Source of the DNA: Methylotenera oryzisoli_B
GTDB taxonomy: Bacteria > Pseudomonadota > Gammaproteobacteria > Burkholderiales > Methylophilaceae
NCBI GenBank assembly: GCA_965613685.1
Contig: OZ277031.1
Span: forward strand, 62,001-126,000
Reading direction: 5' to 3'
Length of the DNA: 64,000 nt
A model generated the notes under the pieces. It did no database searches and had not been told where the DNA came from. It was given only the letters and a program-made list of their open reading frames with translations. Both the position numbers and the translations under genes were made by a program. How positions within the stretch are numbered: the first letter of the stretch is position 1; every line of letters starts with the position of its first letter. This document shows, in pieces, positions 14,877-22,211 of this stretch.

Positions 14877-17042
14877 ATGCTTAAAGCAGTTGAATCAGCA
14901 AGCACCTCGCAGGCAAATTCAGAAAAAGAGATTTCCATACAGCCTGTGTCGCTGGACATCTGGGATAAGAAGTACCGTTTAAAAACCAAAAGCGGTGAGC
15001 ACGTGGATGCCGACATGGATGCCTCTTATGCGCGCGTGGCAAGGGCATTAGCGGACGTTGAAACGACAGAAGAAAAGCGTGCTGAATGGCACGAGAAATT
15101 TCTATGGGCCTTGCGCCGTGGCGCCATTCCTGCTGGCCGCATTACTTCTAATGCCGGTGCGCTAGAGCACAAACCTGCTACTTCTACCATCAATTGCACG
15201 GTGTCCGGCGTGATCACCGACAGCATGGACGACATTTTAGGCAAGGTGCACGAAGCCGGTTTAACCCTAAAAGCCGGTTGCGGCATAGGCTACGAGTTCT
15301 CTACCTTGCGTCCTAAAGGTGCGTTTGTGGCCGGTGCCGGTGCTTACACCAGTGGCCCATTATCTTTCATGGATATTTACGACAAAATGTGTTTCACCGT
15401 GTCCAGTGCCGGTGGCCGTCGTGGTGCGCAAATGGCCACCTTTGATATTTCTCACCCAGACGTGACGGACTTTATTAAAGCCAAACGTGAAAATGGCCGT
15501 TTGCGTCAATTCAATTTGTCTTGCTTGATTACCAAAGAATTCATGGAAGCGGTTAAAGCCGATGCCGAATGGAAATTGGCTTTCCCGGTGACAGAAAAAG
15601 AAGCCATCGTGGATGGTTTAAATGTCAACGATGCCGAGCAAGTGGTGTGGCGTGAGTGGCCAGTTAAGGGTAAATACTTAACTAAAACCGACGGTGTCGA
15701 TGCCGGCAAGGTAGCCTGCCGCGTGTACAAAACCATTAAGGCGCGTCGCTTGTGGGATGTGATTATGTCCAGCACATACGACTTTGCCGAGCCGGGTTTT
15801 ATCTTGATCGATCGCGTCAATGAAATGAACAACAACTGGTTCTGCGAAAACATTCGCACCACCAACCCATGCGGCGAGCAACCCTTACCACCGTACGGCG
15901 CTTGCTTGTTGGGCTCGGTTAATCTAACCCGCTTTGTTAAGCACCCGTTCACCGATGAAGCGTTTTTTGATTGGCAAGAATACCGTGAGGTGGTGGGCAT
16001 TTTCACCCGTATGTTGGACAACGTGGTGGAAATCAATGGTCTGCCATTGCAAGAACAACGCGATGAAATTATGCGTAAGCGCCGTCACGGCATGGGCTAT
16101 TTAGGCTTGGGTTCCAGCCTAACCATGATGAAAATGAAATACGGTGAAGAAGACTCACTCAAATTCACCGACGAAGTGACGCGCGTGATGGCCGAAGAAG
16201 GCTGGAACGTGGGCGTGCAATTGGCCACAGAAAAAGGCGCTGCACCCATCATGGAAGAGAAGTTTGAAGTAACCGCGGACATGCTAGCCAAACGCCCAGA
16301 AATGGCCGCAGACGGCATCAAAGTCGGCAGCAAAATTGCCGGTAAAGTGTTGTTAGGCAAATACAGCCGCTACATGCAGCAGTTTCCTGAAGGCTTACGC
16401 AACCAAATTGCCACTAAGGGCGCACGCTTTACGCACCACAGTTCGATCGCGCCTACCGGCACCATTTCCTTGTCCTTGGCGAACAACGCCAGTAACGGTA
16501 TTGAGCCATCGTTCGCCCACCATTACGCCCGTAACGTGATCCGTGAAGGCAAAAAATCCAAAGAGAAAGTCGATGTGTTCTCTTACGAATTGTTGGCCTA
16601 CCGTGAATTGATTAATTCCAAGGCCATGCCGTTCAGTGAGCAAGAAGACGAAAAATTACCGGACTACTTTTTGGACTCTTCTACCATTCAAGCGAAAGCG
16701 CACGTGGACATTCAAGCGGCTTCACAAAAGTGGATAGACAGCTCGATTTCTAAAACCATTAACGTGCCTACCGATTACGATTTTGAAGATTTCAAAAATA
16801 TCTATTTGTATGCCTACGACAAAGGCTTAAAAGGTTGCACCACTTTTAGGTTCAATCCAGAAGCGTTCCAAGGCGTGTTGGTGACTGAAAAAGATTTGGA
16901 AAACACCACCTACAAATTCACCTTGGACGACGGCACGGAATTGGAAGTGAAAGGCAACGAAGAGATTGAGTACGACGGCGAAATTCACTCTGCAGCCAAT
17001 CTGTACGACGCACTTAAAGAAGGCTATTACGGCAAGTTCTAA
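14877..17042 (+). CDS. nrdJa: Adenosylcobalamin-dependent ribonucleotide reductase, catalytic subunit NrdJa
   Basis: This 721-residue protein reduces ribonucleotides to deoxyribonucleotides with adenosylcobalamin as the radical source. The family core is present: STINCTVSGVITDSMDDI (first active-site Cys), LKAGCGIGYEFSTLRP, NPCGEQPLPPYGACLLGSVNL (radical Cys and Glu) and a late PTGTISL segment. The C-terminal redox-cysteine tail is missing because it is encoded by the next gene, the split arrangement described as NrdJa/NrdJb in Pseudomonas aeruginosa. RBS AGGGAGA precedes the ATG. Being B12-dependent and oxygen-independent, it allows DNA synthesis at any oxygen level if cobalamin is available. 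Confidence 0.95.
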   Translation: MLKAVESASTSQANSEKEISIQPVSLDIWDKKYRLKTKSGEHVDADMDASYARVARALADVETTEEKRAEWHEKFLWALRRGAIPAGRITSNAGALEHKPATSTINCTVSGVITDSMDDILGKVHEAGLTLKAGCGIGYEFSTLRPKGAFVAGAGAYTSGPLSFMDIYDKMCFTVSSAGGRRGAQMATFDISHPDVTDFIKAKRENGRLRQFNLSCLITKEFMEAVKADAEWKLAFPVTEKEAIVDGLNVNDAEQVVWREWPVKGKYLTKTDGVDAGKVACRVYKTIKARRLWDVIMSSTYDFAEPGFILIDRVNEMNNNWFCENIRTTNPCGEQPLPPYGACLLGSVNLTRFVKHPFTDEAFFDWQEYREVVGIFTRMLDNVVEINGLPLQEQRDEIMRKRRHGMGYLGLGSSLTMMKMKYGEEDSLKFTDEVTRVMAEEGWNVGVQLATEKGAAPIMEEKFEVTADMLAKRPEMAADGIKVGSKIAGKVLLGKYSRYMQQFPEGLRNQIATKGARFTHHSSIAPTGTISLSLANNASNGIEPSFAHHYARNVIREGKKSKEKVDVFSYELLAYRELINSKAMPFSEQEDEKLPDYFLDSSTIQAKAHVDIQAASQKWIDSSISKTINVPTDYDFEDFKNIYLYAYDKGLKGCTTFRFNPEAFQGVLVTEKDLENTTYKFTLDDGTELEVKGNEEIEYDGEIHSAANLYDALKEGYYGKF

Positions 17043-17083
17043 GTGCTATTTTTAGAACACAGACCGATTAAGAGGATAAGAAC

Positions 17084-17794
17084 ATGGCAACTAAAATTGA
17101 AAATAAAATCGTTGGCTACGCGTTGGTTAACGAGCAAGATAAAAAAGACGCAGAAGTAAAAGCAGCCGAATTAGAAGCACACAAAGCCGCCACCAAAGTG
17201 GTGCAATTGGGTGAGCCGCTCAGCCGTCCAGACAAGCTGGTGGGCAACACCTATAAAATCAAAACGCCGGTGACCGAGCACGCGCTGTACATCACCATTA
17301 ACGACGTGATCATGAACGAAGACACGCCGCAAGAACACCGTCGTCCATTTGAGATTTTTATTAACTCCAAAAACATGGAGCACTTTCAATGGATAGTGGC
17401 GCTAACGCGCGTGATGTCGGCCGTGTTCCGTAAAGGTGGCGACGTGACTTTCTTGGTGGAGGAATTAAAAAGCGTGTTTGAACCGAGTGGCGGCTACTTC
17501 AAAAAAGGCGGCAAATTTGTGCCCAGCTTGGTGGCTGAAATCGGTGAAGTGGTGGAGCAGCATTTACAAGAAATTGGCATGCTGAAAAAATCCGGTTTGG
17601 ATCAACACCAACAAAAATTGGTGGACGAGAAAAAAGCCGAGTACTTAGAAAAGCACGCTAAAGCCGGCGATGAAGTAACGGCCGAAGGCTTTCCTAAGGG
17701 CGCGCAATTGTGTGCTAAATGCAATACCAAAGCCGCGATCGTCATGGACGGTTGTTTGACTTGCCTAAATTGCGGCGAGAGCAAATGCGGTTAA
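17084..17794 (+). CDS. nrdJb: Class II ribonucleotide reductase accessory subunit NrdJb
   Basis: The 236-residue protein corresponds to the C-terminal part of single-chain class II reductases. It contains the TSCPxxR-like domain and ends in a Cys-rich tail, CAKCNTKAAIVMDGCLTCLNC followed by a final Cys, whose CxxC pairs would re-reduce the active site of NrdJa. It starts 42 bases after nrdJa with RBS AAGAGGATAAGAAC, and a terminator follows, so the two form an operon. Confidence 0.92.
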   Translation: MATKIENKIVGYALVNEQDKKDAEVKAAELEAHKAATKVVQLGEPLSRPDKLVGNTYKIKTPVTEHALYITINDVIMNEDTPQEHRRPFEIFINSKNMEHFQWIVALTRVMSAVFRKGGDVTFLVEELKSVFEPSGGYFKKGGKFVPSLVAEIGEVVEQHLQEIGMLKKSGLDQHQQKLVDEKKAEYLEKHAKAGDEVTAEGFPKGAQLCAKCNTKAAIVMDGCLTCLNCGESKCG

Positions 17795-17830
17795 TGACAG
17801 GGCGTGTATTCAGCGCCAACTGTTAAATTA

Positions 17831-17854
17831 AGGAGCCGTCAGGCTCCTTTTTTA
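17831..17854 (+). terminator. Terminator after nrdJb
   Basis: AAGGAGCC-GTCA-GGCTCCTT hairpin followed by a T tract. Confidence 0.92.
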
Positions 17855-17883
17855 TTAGCCATCACTTTAGGATATTAATCATA

Positions 17884-18516
17884 ATGAAATACGCGGCAGT
17901 GCTACTATCGTTCGTCACCCTATTATTAAGCGCAGGCAAAGCCATGGCCACAGAAGAAGCAAAATACAGCCTCATTGAAAAAGACGGCGCATTTGAAGTG
18001 CGTGCCTACGACAGCAAGCTCATTGCAGAAGTGGTGCTTGATGGCGAGATGAGCGATGCCACCAGCGCAGGCTTTCGCTTATTGGCCGACTGCATTTTTG
18101 GTAACAACACGGCGCCCTCTGGTAGAAGCGAAAAAATCAGCATGACCGCGCCGGTAACGGTGGAGAACCGTTCAGAAAAAATTGCCATGACAGCGCCGGT
18201 AGCCATTCAATCGGAACAAAAAGGCTGGCGCGTGTGGTTTGTTATGCCCAGTCACTTCAGCTTAGTGACGCTGCCTAAACCCAACAACCCGCTAGTGCTG
18301 ATTAAGCCCATCGCAGCTAAGCGTTATGCCGTGGTGCGTTTTTCTGGTTGGGTGGATGACGAGAAAATGCAGGCTAAGGTAAAAGAGTTATCAGCCTGGT
18401 TGGCTGTTAAAAAATTGACCAGCAAAGGTCAGCCGGAATTAGCCAGATACAACCCGCCATGGACCTTACCCTTTTTACGCCGTAACGAAGTGATGCTGGA
18501 AATAACTGGCGACTAA
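17884..18516 (+). CDS. SOUL-type heme-binding family protein
   Basis: The 210-residue protein has an N-terminal signal peptide (ending KAMAT) and a SOUL/HBP domain: YSLIEKDGAFEVRAYDSKLIAEV at the start, two repeats of EKI(S/A)MTAPV around residues 80-103, WRVWFVMPSHF, and a C-terminal YNPPWTLPFLRRNEV. SOUL proteins bind heme or porphyrins in eukaryotes; the bacterial role is undefined. The gene appears to stand alone. Confidence 0.92.
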   Translation: MKYAAVLLSFVTLLLSAGKAMATEEAKYSLIEKDGAFEVRAYDSKLIAEVVLDGEMSDATSAGFRLLADCIFGNNTAPSGRSEKISMTAPVTVENRSEKIAMTAPVAIQSEQKGWRVWFVMPSHFSLVTLPKPNNPLVLIKPIAAKRYAVVRFSGWVDDEKMQAKVKELSAWLAVKKLTSKGQPELARYNPPWTLPFLRRNEVMLEITGD

Positions 18517-18533
18517 TTCAAGGCAAAAAAAGA

Positions 18534-18603
18534 GGGGCACTGTTTAAGGTGCCCCGAGGTGAGATACGATCTCAAGGAGTGATAAAGGCCATGTTAGCCT
18601 TTG
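18534..18603 (+). other. Three tandem hairpins, possible structured RNA
   Basis: Perfect stems follow each other: GGGGCAC/GTGCCCC (18534-18555), TGAGAT/ATCTCA (18561-18575) and AAAGGC/GCCTTT around a CATGTTA loop (18585-18603). The first could terminate the SOUL gene, but it has no good T run, so a small RNA or mRNA-stabilising element is possible. Confidence 0.4.
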
Positions 18604-18735
18604 AATGTGACATAAATAAGAAAGCTAAAAATTTAAAAAATAGCCCGTTTTCTGTTGTCATAAATGTGTAACCTACGCGCCGTTTAAAATCGCTAAACTT
18701 AGCCCTGTTGGAAATAACCAATTTAGGGAGTGAGC

Positions 18736-19038
18736 ATGAAAATTAAACCGGCGGCGAATGAATACTTAGAAAAAGCCAAACAATTAAGCGAAGATGAATC
18801 GCAACGTCTATTGAGCAGAATGCGCGGTAAGCCTGCTCAAAAATTGGAAGATAAAAAATTAAGCACGCTAGAAGCCTTGGCCATACAGCTTGAAATAGAC
18901 GACGAATTGTTGTCAGAATGGCGCAAAAACATGTTTGCCATTAAAGTGAAAGAAGATAAAAAAGCGGCTAAAGAAAAAGAAGCCAAAGAAAAATCAGAAA
19001 AACAAAAAACAGAGAAGTTAAATAAAGAAAAAAGTTAA
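18736..19038 (+). CDS. Hypothetical Lys/Glu-rich protein
   Basis: I do not recognise a family. The 100-residue product begins MKIKPAANEYLEKAKQLSEDE, has a short helical region with LSTLEALAIQLEIDDELLSEWR, and ends in ~35 residues of almost only K, E, A and S, a likely charged helix or disordered tail. RBS TTAGGGAGTGAGC supports the ATG at 18736 (GTG at 18730 is in frame but overlaps the ribosome site). It is followed by a terminator-like hairpin. Confidence 0.75.
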   Translation: MKIKPAANEYLEKAKQLSEDESQRLLSRMRGKPAQKLEDKKLSTLEALAIQLEIDDELLSEWRKNMFAIKVKEDKKAAKEKEAKEKSEKQKTEKLNKEKS

Positions 19039-19047
19039 GGCCAACAC

Positions 19048-19076
19048 AAGCCGGCTATCAGCAAACAGGCCGGCTT
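19048..19076 (+). terminator. Terminator-like hairpin after the Lys/Glu-rich gene
   Basis: AAGCCGGC and GCCGGCTT pair around a 13-base loop; the following T run is short. Confidence 0.65.
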
Positions 19077-19125
19077 TAATTGCGCGTTTTACTGGCGCAC
19101 CGGCAAATTATTGCGGGTGCTTTTT

Positions 19126-19752
19126 TTATTCCGCGTTGGCTTCTTCAATCCAGTTTAGCAGCGGTGCCCATTGCTCCATGTCTTGCGCAACCAAGGAGGG
19201 GCGCATGTCAAACAAACCTATGCCCAATTCGGCTGCCGTGGCATAGACCTGCGCGTTTCTCAGATAAGTGAGCACGGGGAAGCCAGTTTCTTCCATGAAA
19301 TTGGCCAGGGTGGCGGCGGCATGGGTGCGGCTGTTGACTCGCATGCCGACCAAAGCGACAAAGGTTTTATTTTTCCGCACGGCTTTTTCTTCGGCTAAAC
19401 GATCAAGAAAATCGCTGCTGGCGCCCATGTCAAAAGCAGACGGTTGGATGGGTACAATCACGCAATCGGCTTGCTTAACGGCGTCGGCCAATTTTTCATC
19501 GCGCAGGCCTGCGGCTGTGTCAGTGACCACCCAAGTGGCATCGTTTGATTTTTCTTTAGTGTGCGCGTTGTAGCTGTGTATCAAGGCTAAGTCGGCCGGC
19601 CTTCTGCTTAGCCATTGCGCTGACGATTGTTGTCTATCCAAATCTTGTAGCAGCACCCTGTGCCCTGAAACCGCTAGGTATGAGGCCAGATTGGTGGCTA
19701 AGGTTGTTTTGCCTGCCCCACCCTTGGAATTGGCAATCAATATTTTTTTCAT
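19126..19752 (-). CDS. Orphan ParA/MinD-type ATPase
   Basis: The 208-residue protein has the deviant Walker A box KGGAGKTTLATNLA (residues ~10-23), Walker B-like VVTDTAAGL, and LLQDLDRQQSSAQWL. ParA ATPases position plasmids, chromosomes or protein clusters by forming gradients on DNA. No parB or centromere repeats are nearby, so this is an orphan of the short type that often positions other cargo such as chemoreceptors; the cargo is unknown. The start at 19752 gives the usual MKKILIANSKGG N-terminus. Confidence 0.88.
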   Translation of the reverse strand: MKKILIANSKGGAGKTTLATNLASYLAVSGHRVLLQDLDRQQSSAQWLSRRPADLALIHSYNAHTKEKSNDATWVVTDTAAGLRDEKLADAVKQADCVIVPIQPSAFDMGASSDFLDRLAEEKAVRKNKTFVALVGMRVNSRTHAAATLANFMEETGFPVLTYLRNAQVYATAAELGIGLFDMRPSLVAQDMEQWAPLLNWIEEANAE

Positions 19753-19885
19753 TTTTGCATCCTAATCCGTCTACCTGCAGAGCTAAAATCATACGATAAA
19801 ACAACTCAGTTTGCATGGATCATTCTGATAGTTTAGTTGTTTAACGTGCCTGATGACATTGGCAATGCCACTTTTTGATTCTGCC

Positions 19886-19975
19886 TTAGGCGAATATGGA
19901 TAACAAATACACCAGCATGAGGGACGGCATGATTCCCCATTCCACCAACCAAACCAACACATTCCATTTGTTCAC
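19886..19975 (-). CDS. Putative 29-residue membrane peptide
   Basis: A GTG-started frame with a good ribosome site (GGAGTGAAAA) encodes MNKWNVLVWLVEWGIMPSLM and nine more hydrophobic residues before TAA. One membrane helix spans almost the whole peptide. It lies in an otherwise empty 380-base gap between parA and the YeeE/YedE genes. No known small-protein family (CydX, KdpF, CcoS) matches convincingly, and chance cannot be ruled out for such a short frame. Confidence 0.42.
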   Translation of the reverse strand: MNKWNVLVWLVEWGIMPSLMLVYLLSIFA

Positions 19976-20134
19976 TTTTCACTCCAATGCACCTACTTGA
20001 TTACTTATTGCGTAAGCAGTGTAGTGCAGCCAGGTTAAAGTTTTATGATGGCTAGGTGAAGGATAGGCTACTGTGGTCTGCTGTTGACACACAGAAGCTC
20101 AAAACTGAGCACACATTTTGGCTTAAGCGCTAGA

Positions 20135-20551
20135 CTATTTATGGGTTTTAAAAAGAAAGTCATGAGCGAGCATGCCGATCACCATGGCCAGCACAAACAG
20201 ACCGGCTTGTTTTGATCCCGTACTAAGAGCGACCAGTGCCGGTCCTGGGCAAAAGCCGGCTAATGCCCAACCTGTGCCAAACAATAGGCTGCCGATTACC
20301 AACTCTTTGCTCAGGTGGGTGGTGCCTGGCAAATGCACCGGCTCGTTGAATAGCGTTAGTTTTTTAATGGCCATGTAGCGAAAGGCAAAAAATGCGATGG
20401 CAATGCCGCCAAGCATGACAAAGGCCAGGCTGGGGTTCCAATTACCCGCGATGTCCAAAAAGCCGATGATGTTGGCCGGGTTAGTCATGCCAGAGACGAT
20501 CAAGCCCAATCCAAAAATAAGCCCTGCTAAAAAGGTGATGGTGTTTTTCAT
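20135..20551 (-). CDS. YeeE/YedE half-transporter (DUF6691 type), second half
   Basis: The 138-residue membrane protein has four hydrophobic segments, FGLGLIVSGMTNPANIIGFLDI near the N-terminus and GFCPGPALVAL with a conserved Cys. Proteins of this type resemble half of the thiosulfate transporter YeeE/TsuA and correspond to PmpB in BigR-type operons. It starts 4 bases after its partner (20555-20998) on the same strand. The context supports import or export of a reduced sulfur species. Confidence 0.88.
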   Translation of the reverse strand: MKNTITFLAGLIFGLGLIVSGMTNPANIIGFLDIAGNWNPSLAFVMLGGIAIAFFAFRYMAIKKLTLFNEPVHLPGTTHLSKELVIGSLLFGTGWALAGFCPGPALVALSTGSKQAGLFVLAMVIGMLAHDFLFKTHK

Positions 20552-20554
20552 GGC

Positions 20555-20998
20555 TTAGCTCGCGTGCAAAGTAAGGTAGGTAGTGACAAAGCCCGCCGTC
20601 ATAAAGCTGGCGGTGGCCACCATGGAGCGCAAGGACAACCGGCTTAATCCGCATATGCCGTGGCCGCTGGTGCAACCTGATCCCATGCGACTGCCGAAGC
20701 CTACTAGTAAACCCGCCATAATCAGCGTGGTGTTGCTGGCAGTGATGCTGGCCGGCGGTAAGGCGGCAATAAGCGGGTAAATCGTACCAGCGCTAATTAA
20801 GCCTATGAGGAATAGGGCGCGCCAAGCAGCGTCTTGGCTAAACAGATGGCTTGGTTTAATGACGTAGGCAAGGATGCCACTAATGCCGGCAATTTTGCCG
20901 CTAAACAACAGCAACATACTGGCGCCTAAGCCTAACATCAAGCCGCCAGTTAAGGCGCTGATTGGGGTGAAATGTAGCCAATCTATGGTGAGTTGCAT
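20555..20998 (-). CDS. YeeE/YedE half-transporter, first half
   Basis: The 147-residue membrane protein contains GSGCTSGHGICGLSRLS, the YeeE/YedE Cys motif (positions ~100-115) whose cysteines handle thiosulfate in TsuA-like proteins. It pairs with the downstream DUF6691-type half, together equal to one full-length transporter (PmpA/PmpB in BigR regulons). It is divergent from the arsR gene with only ~100 bases between, which contain a likely operator. Confidence 0.88.
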   Translation of the reverse strand: MQLTIDWLHFTPISALTGGLMLGLGASMLLLFSGKIAGISGILAYVIKPSHLFSQDAAWRALFLIGLISAGTIYPLIAALPPASITASNTTLIMAGLLVGFGSRMGSGCTSGHGICGLSRLSLRSMVATASFMTAGFVTTYLTLHAS

Positions 20999-21042
20999 GG
21001 TGGGGCCCTGTAAGTAATGCCGTTATTTTGGCAAATATATTT

Positions 21043-21066
21043 TTACATAACTATATACTCATGTAA
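21043..21066. promoter_or_regulatory. Likely ArsR operator in the divergent sulfur promoter region
   Basis: TTACAT and ATGTAA form a 6-bp inverted repeat with a 12-base AT-rich spacer (AACTATATACTC) in the 99-base gap between the YeeE pair and arsR. Position and AT-rich symmetry resemble BigR/SqrR operators. A sulfur-responsive switch for both directions is inferred. Confidence 0.55.
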
Positions 21067-21097
21067 TATAAACAAACAGATTTATTTTGGGGGATAG

Positions 21098-21454
21098 ATG
21101 ATGCAACTTGATGACCAAGCTTACGCGCGCATAGCCAAATACTTTCAGCTCTTGGCCGAACCCATGCGCCTAAAAATACTGAATGGCCTGCGCGATGGCG
21201 AGAAAAACGTCAGCGAATTGGTGGCGCTATCCGGCGGCACGCAAGCCAATGTGTCCAAGCACCTCACTATGTTAAGCGCGGCCAATTTAATTCAACGCGA
21301 GGCTCGAGGCACCAAAGCCTATTACAGCATAGTAGACCAGCAGATTTTTGACTTGTGTGGTTTGGTTTGCGGTCAATTGGCCATGCAAATGAGCTCGGCA
21401 GCCGCCGCCAACGAAAGCTTTATTTCAGCCATGCAAAGCCAGGCTAATTCATAA
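21098..21454 (+). CDS. ArsR-family repressor, BigR/SqrR-like
   Basis: The 118-residue winged-helix protein has YFQLLAEPMRLKILNGL and the recognition helix GGTQANVSKHLTMLSAA. In BigR and SqrR, reactive sulfur links two cysteines in different helices (about positions 42 and 108). Here position 42 is Val and the only cysteines are Cys87 and Cys91 (DLCGLVCG), a CxxxC in one helix near the dimer interface. The neighbours (persulfide dioxygenase-like, SQR, YeeE) strongly support a sulfide/persulfide sensor, possibly with a different chemistry, or a metal or oxidant sensor. The start has two ATGs (21098, 21101); either fits the GGGGGATAG site. Confidence 0.86.
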   Translation: MMQLDDQAYARIAKYFQLLAEPMRLKILNGLRDGEKNVSELVALSGGTQANVSKHLTMLSAANLIQREARGTKAYYSIVDQQIFDLCGLVCGQLAMQMSSAAAANESFISAMQSQANS

Positions 21455-21471
21455 TACCCAAGGGAGATAAC

Positions 21472-22176
21472 ATGATTTTTAAACAATTTTTTGAGCCCGA
21501 TACCAGCACTTTTACCTACTTATTGGCTTGTGAAAAAACCAAGCAGGCGGTCTTGATAGACACGGTGGAATCGGAAGTGCCGACCTATCTGCAAGCCTTG
21601 GCTGAGCAAGATTTAAAATTGGTCTATACCCTAGAAACGCATGTGCATGCCGACCACGTAACCGGCGCCGATAGCTTGCGCCAAAAACTAGGCAGCAAGA
21701 GTGTGGTGCACCGCGATGCCGGTGCCATGTGCGGCGACTTGCTAGTGACGGACGGCGTGCATCTGATAGTGGGCAGTTTGGATTTAGAAGTGCGCTACAC
21801 GCCAGGCCACACTAACGGCTGCATCAGTTTCTTTGCCGGCGATCGTATATTTACCGGCGATTCTTTGTTGATTGGTGGTTGCGGTCGTACGGACTTTCAA
21901 AGTGGCGACTCCGGTCAGTTGTACGACAGCATACACGCGCAAATTTTCAGCCTAGCCGACGACGTGATTATCTACCCTGGCCACGATTACAATGGCAACA
22001 CGCAATCCACCGTGGGCAACGAGCGAAAAAACAATAAACGCTTGGGCGACAACAGAAGTCGTGAGGATTTTATTAAAATCATGAGTGAGCTTAAATTGGC
22101 TTACCCAAAATACATAGACGTGGCACTGCCAGCGAACCAAGCTTGCGGTCGCATTGCGCCAGCACAAGCCGCCTAA
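21472..22176 (+). CDS. MBL-fold persulfide dioxygenase-like hydrolase
   Basis: The 234-residue protein has the metallo-beta-lactamase signature THVHADHVTGADSLR (HxHxDH at ~55-60), YTPGHTNGCIS, FTGDSLLIGGCGRTDF and YPGHDYNG. This matches the ETHE1/Blh group that oxidises glutathione or other persulfides to sulfite with non-heme iron. The order arsR-pdo-SQR is the classical sulfide-oxidation set: SQR makes persulfide and this enzyme removes it. An AAGGGAGATAAC ribosome site precedes the ATG. Confidence 0.9.
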   Translation: MIFKQFFEPDTSTFTYLLACEKTKQAVLIDTVESEVPTYLQALAEQDLKLVYTLETHVHADHVTGADSLRQKLGSKSVVHRDAGAMCGDLLVTDGVHLIVGSLDLEVRYTPGHTNGCISFFAGDRIFTGDSLLIGGCGRTDFQSGDSGQLYDSIHAQIFSLADDVIIYPGHDYNGNTQSTVGNERKNNKRLGDNRSREDFIKIMSELKLAYPKYIDVALPANQACGRIAPAQAA

Positions 22177-22211
22177 GAGCGGGCTAAATAAATAATGGGA
22201 GTATGCAAAAA

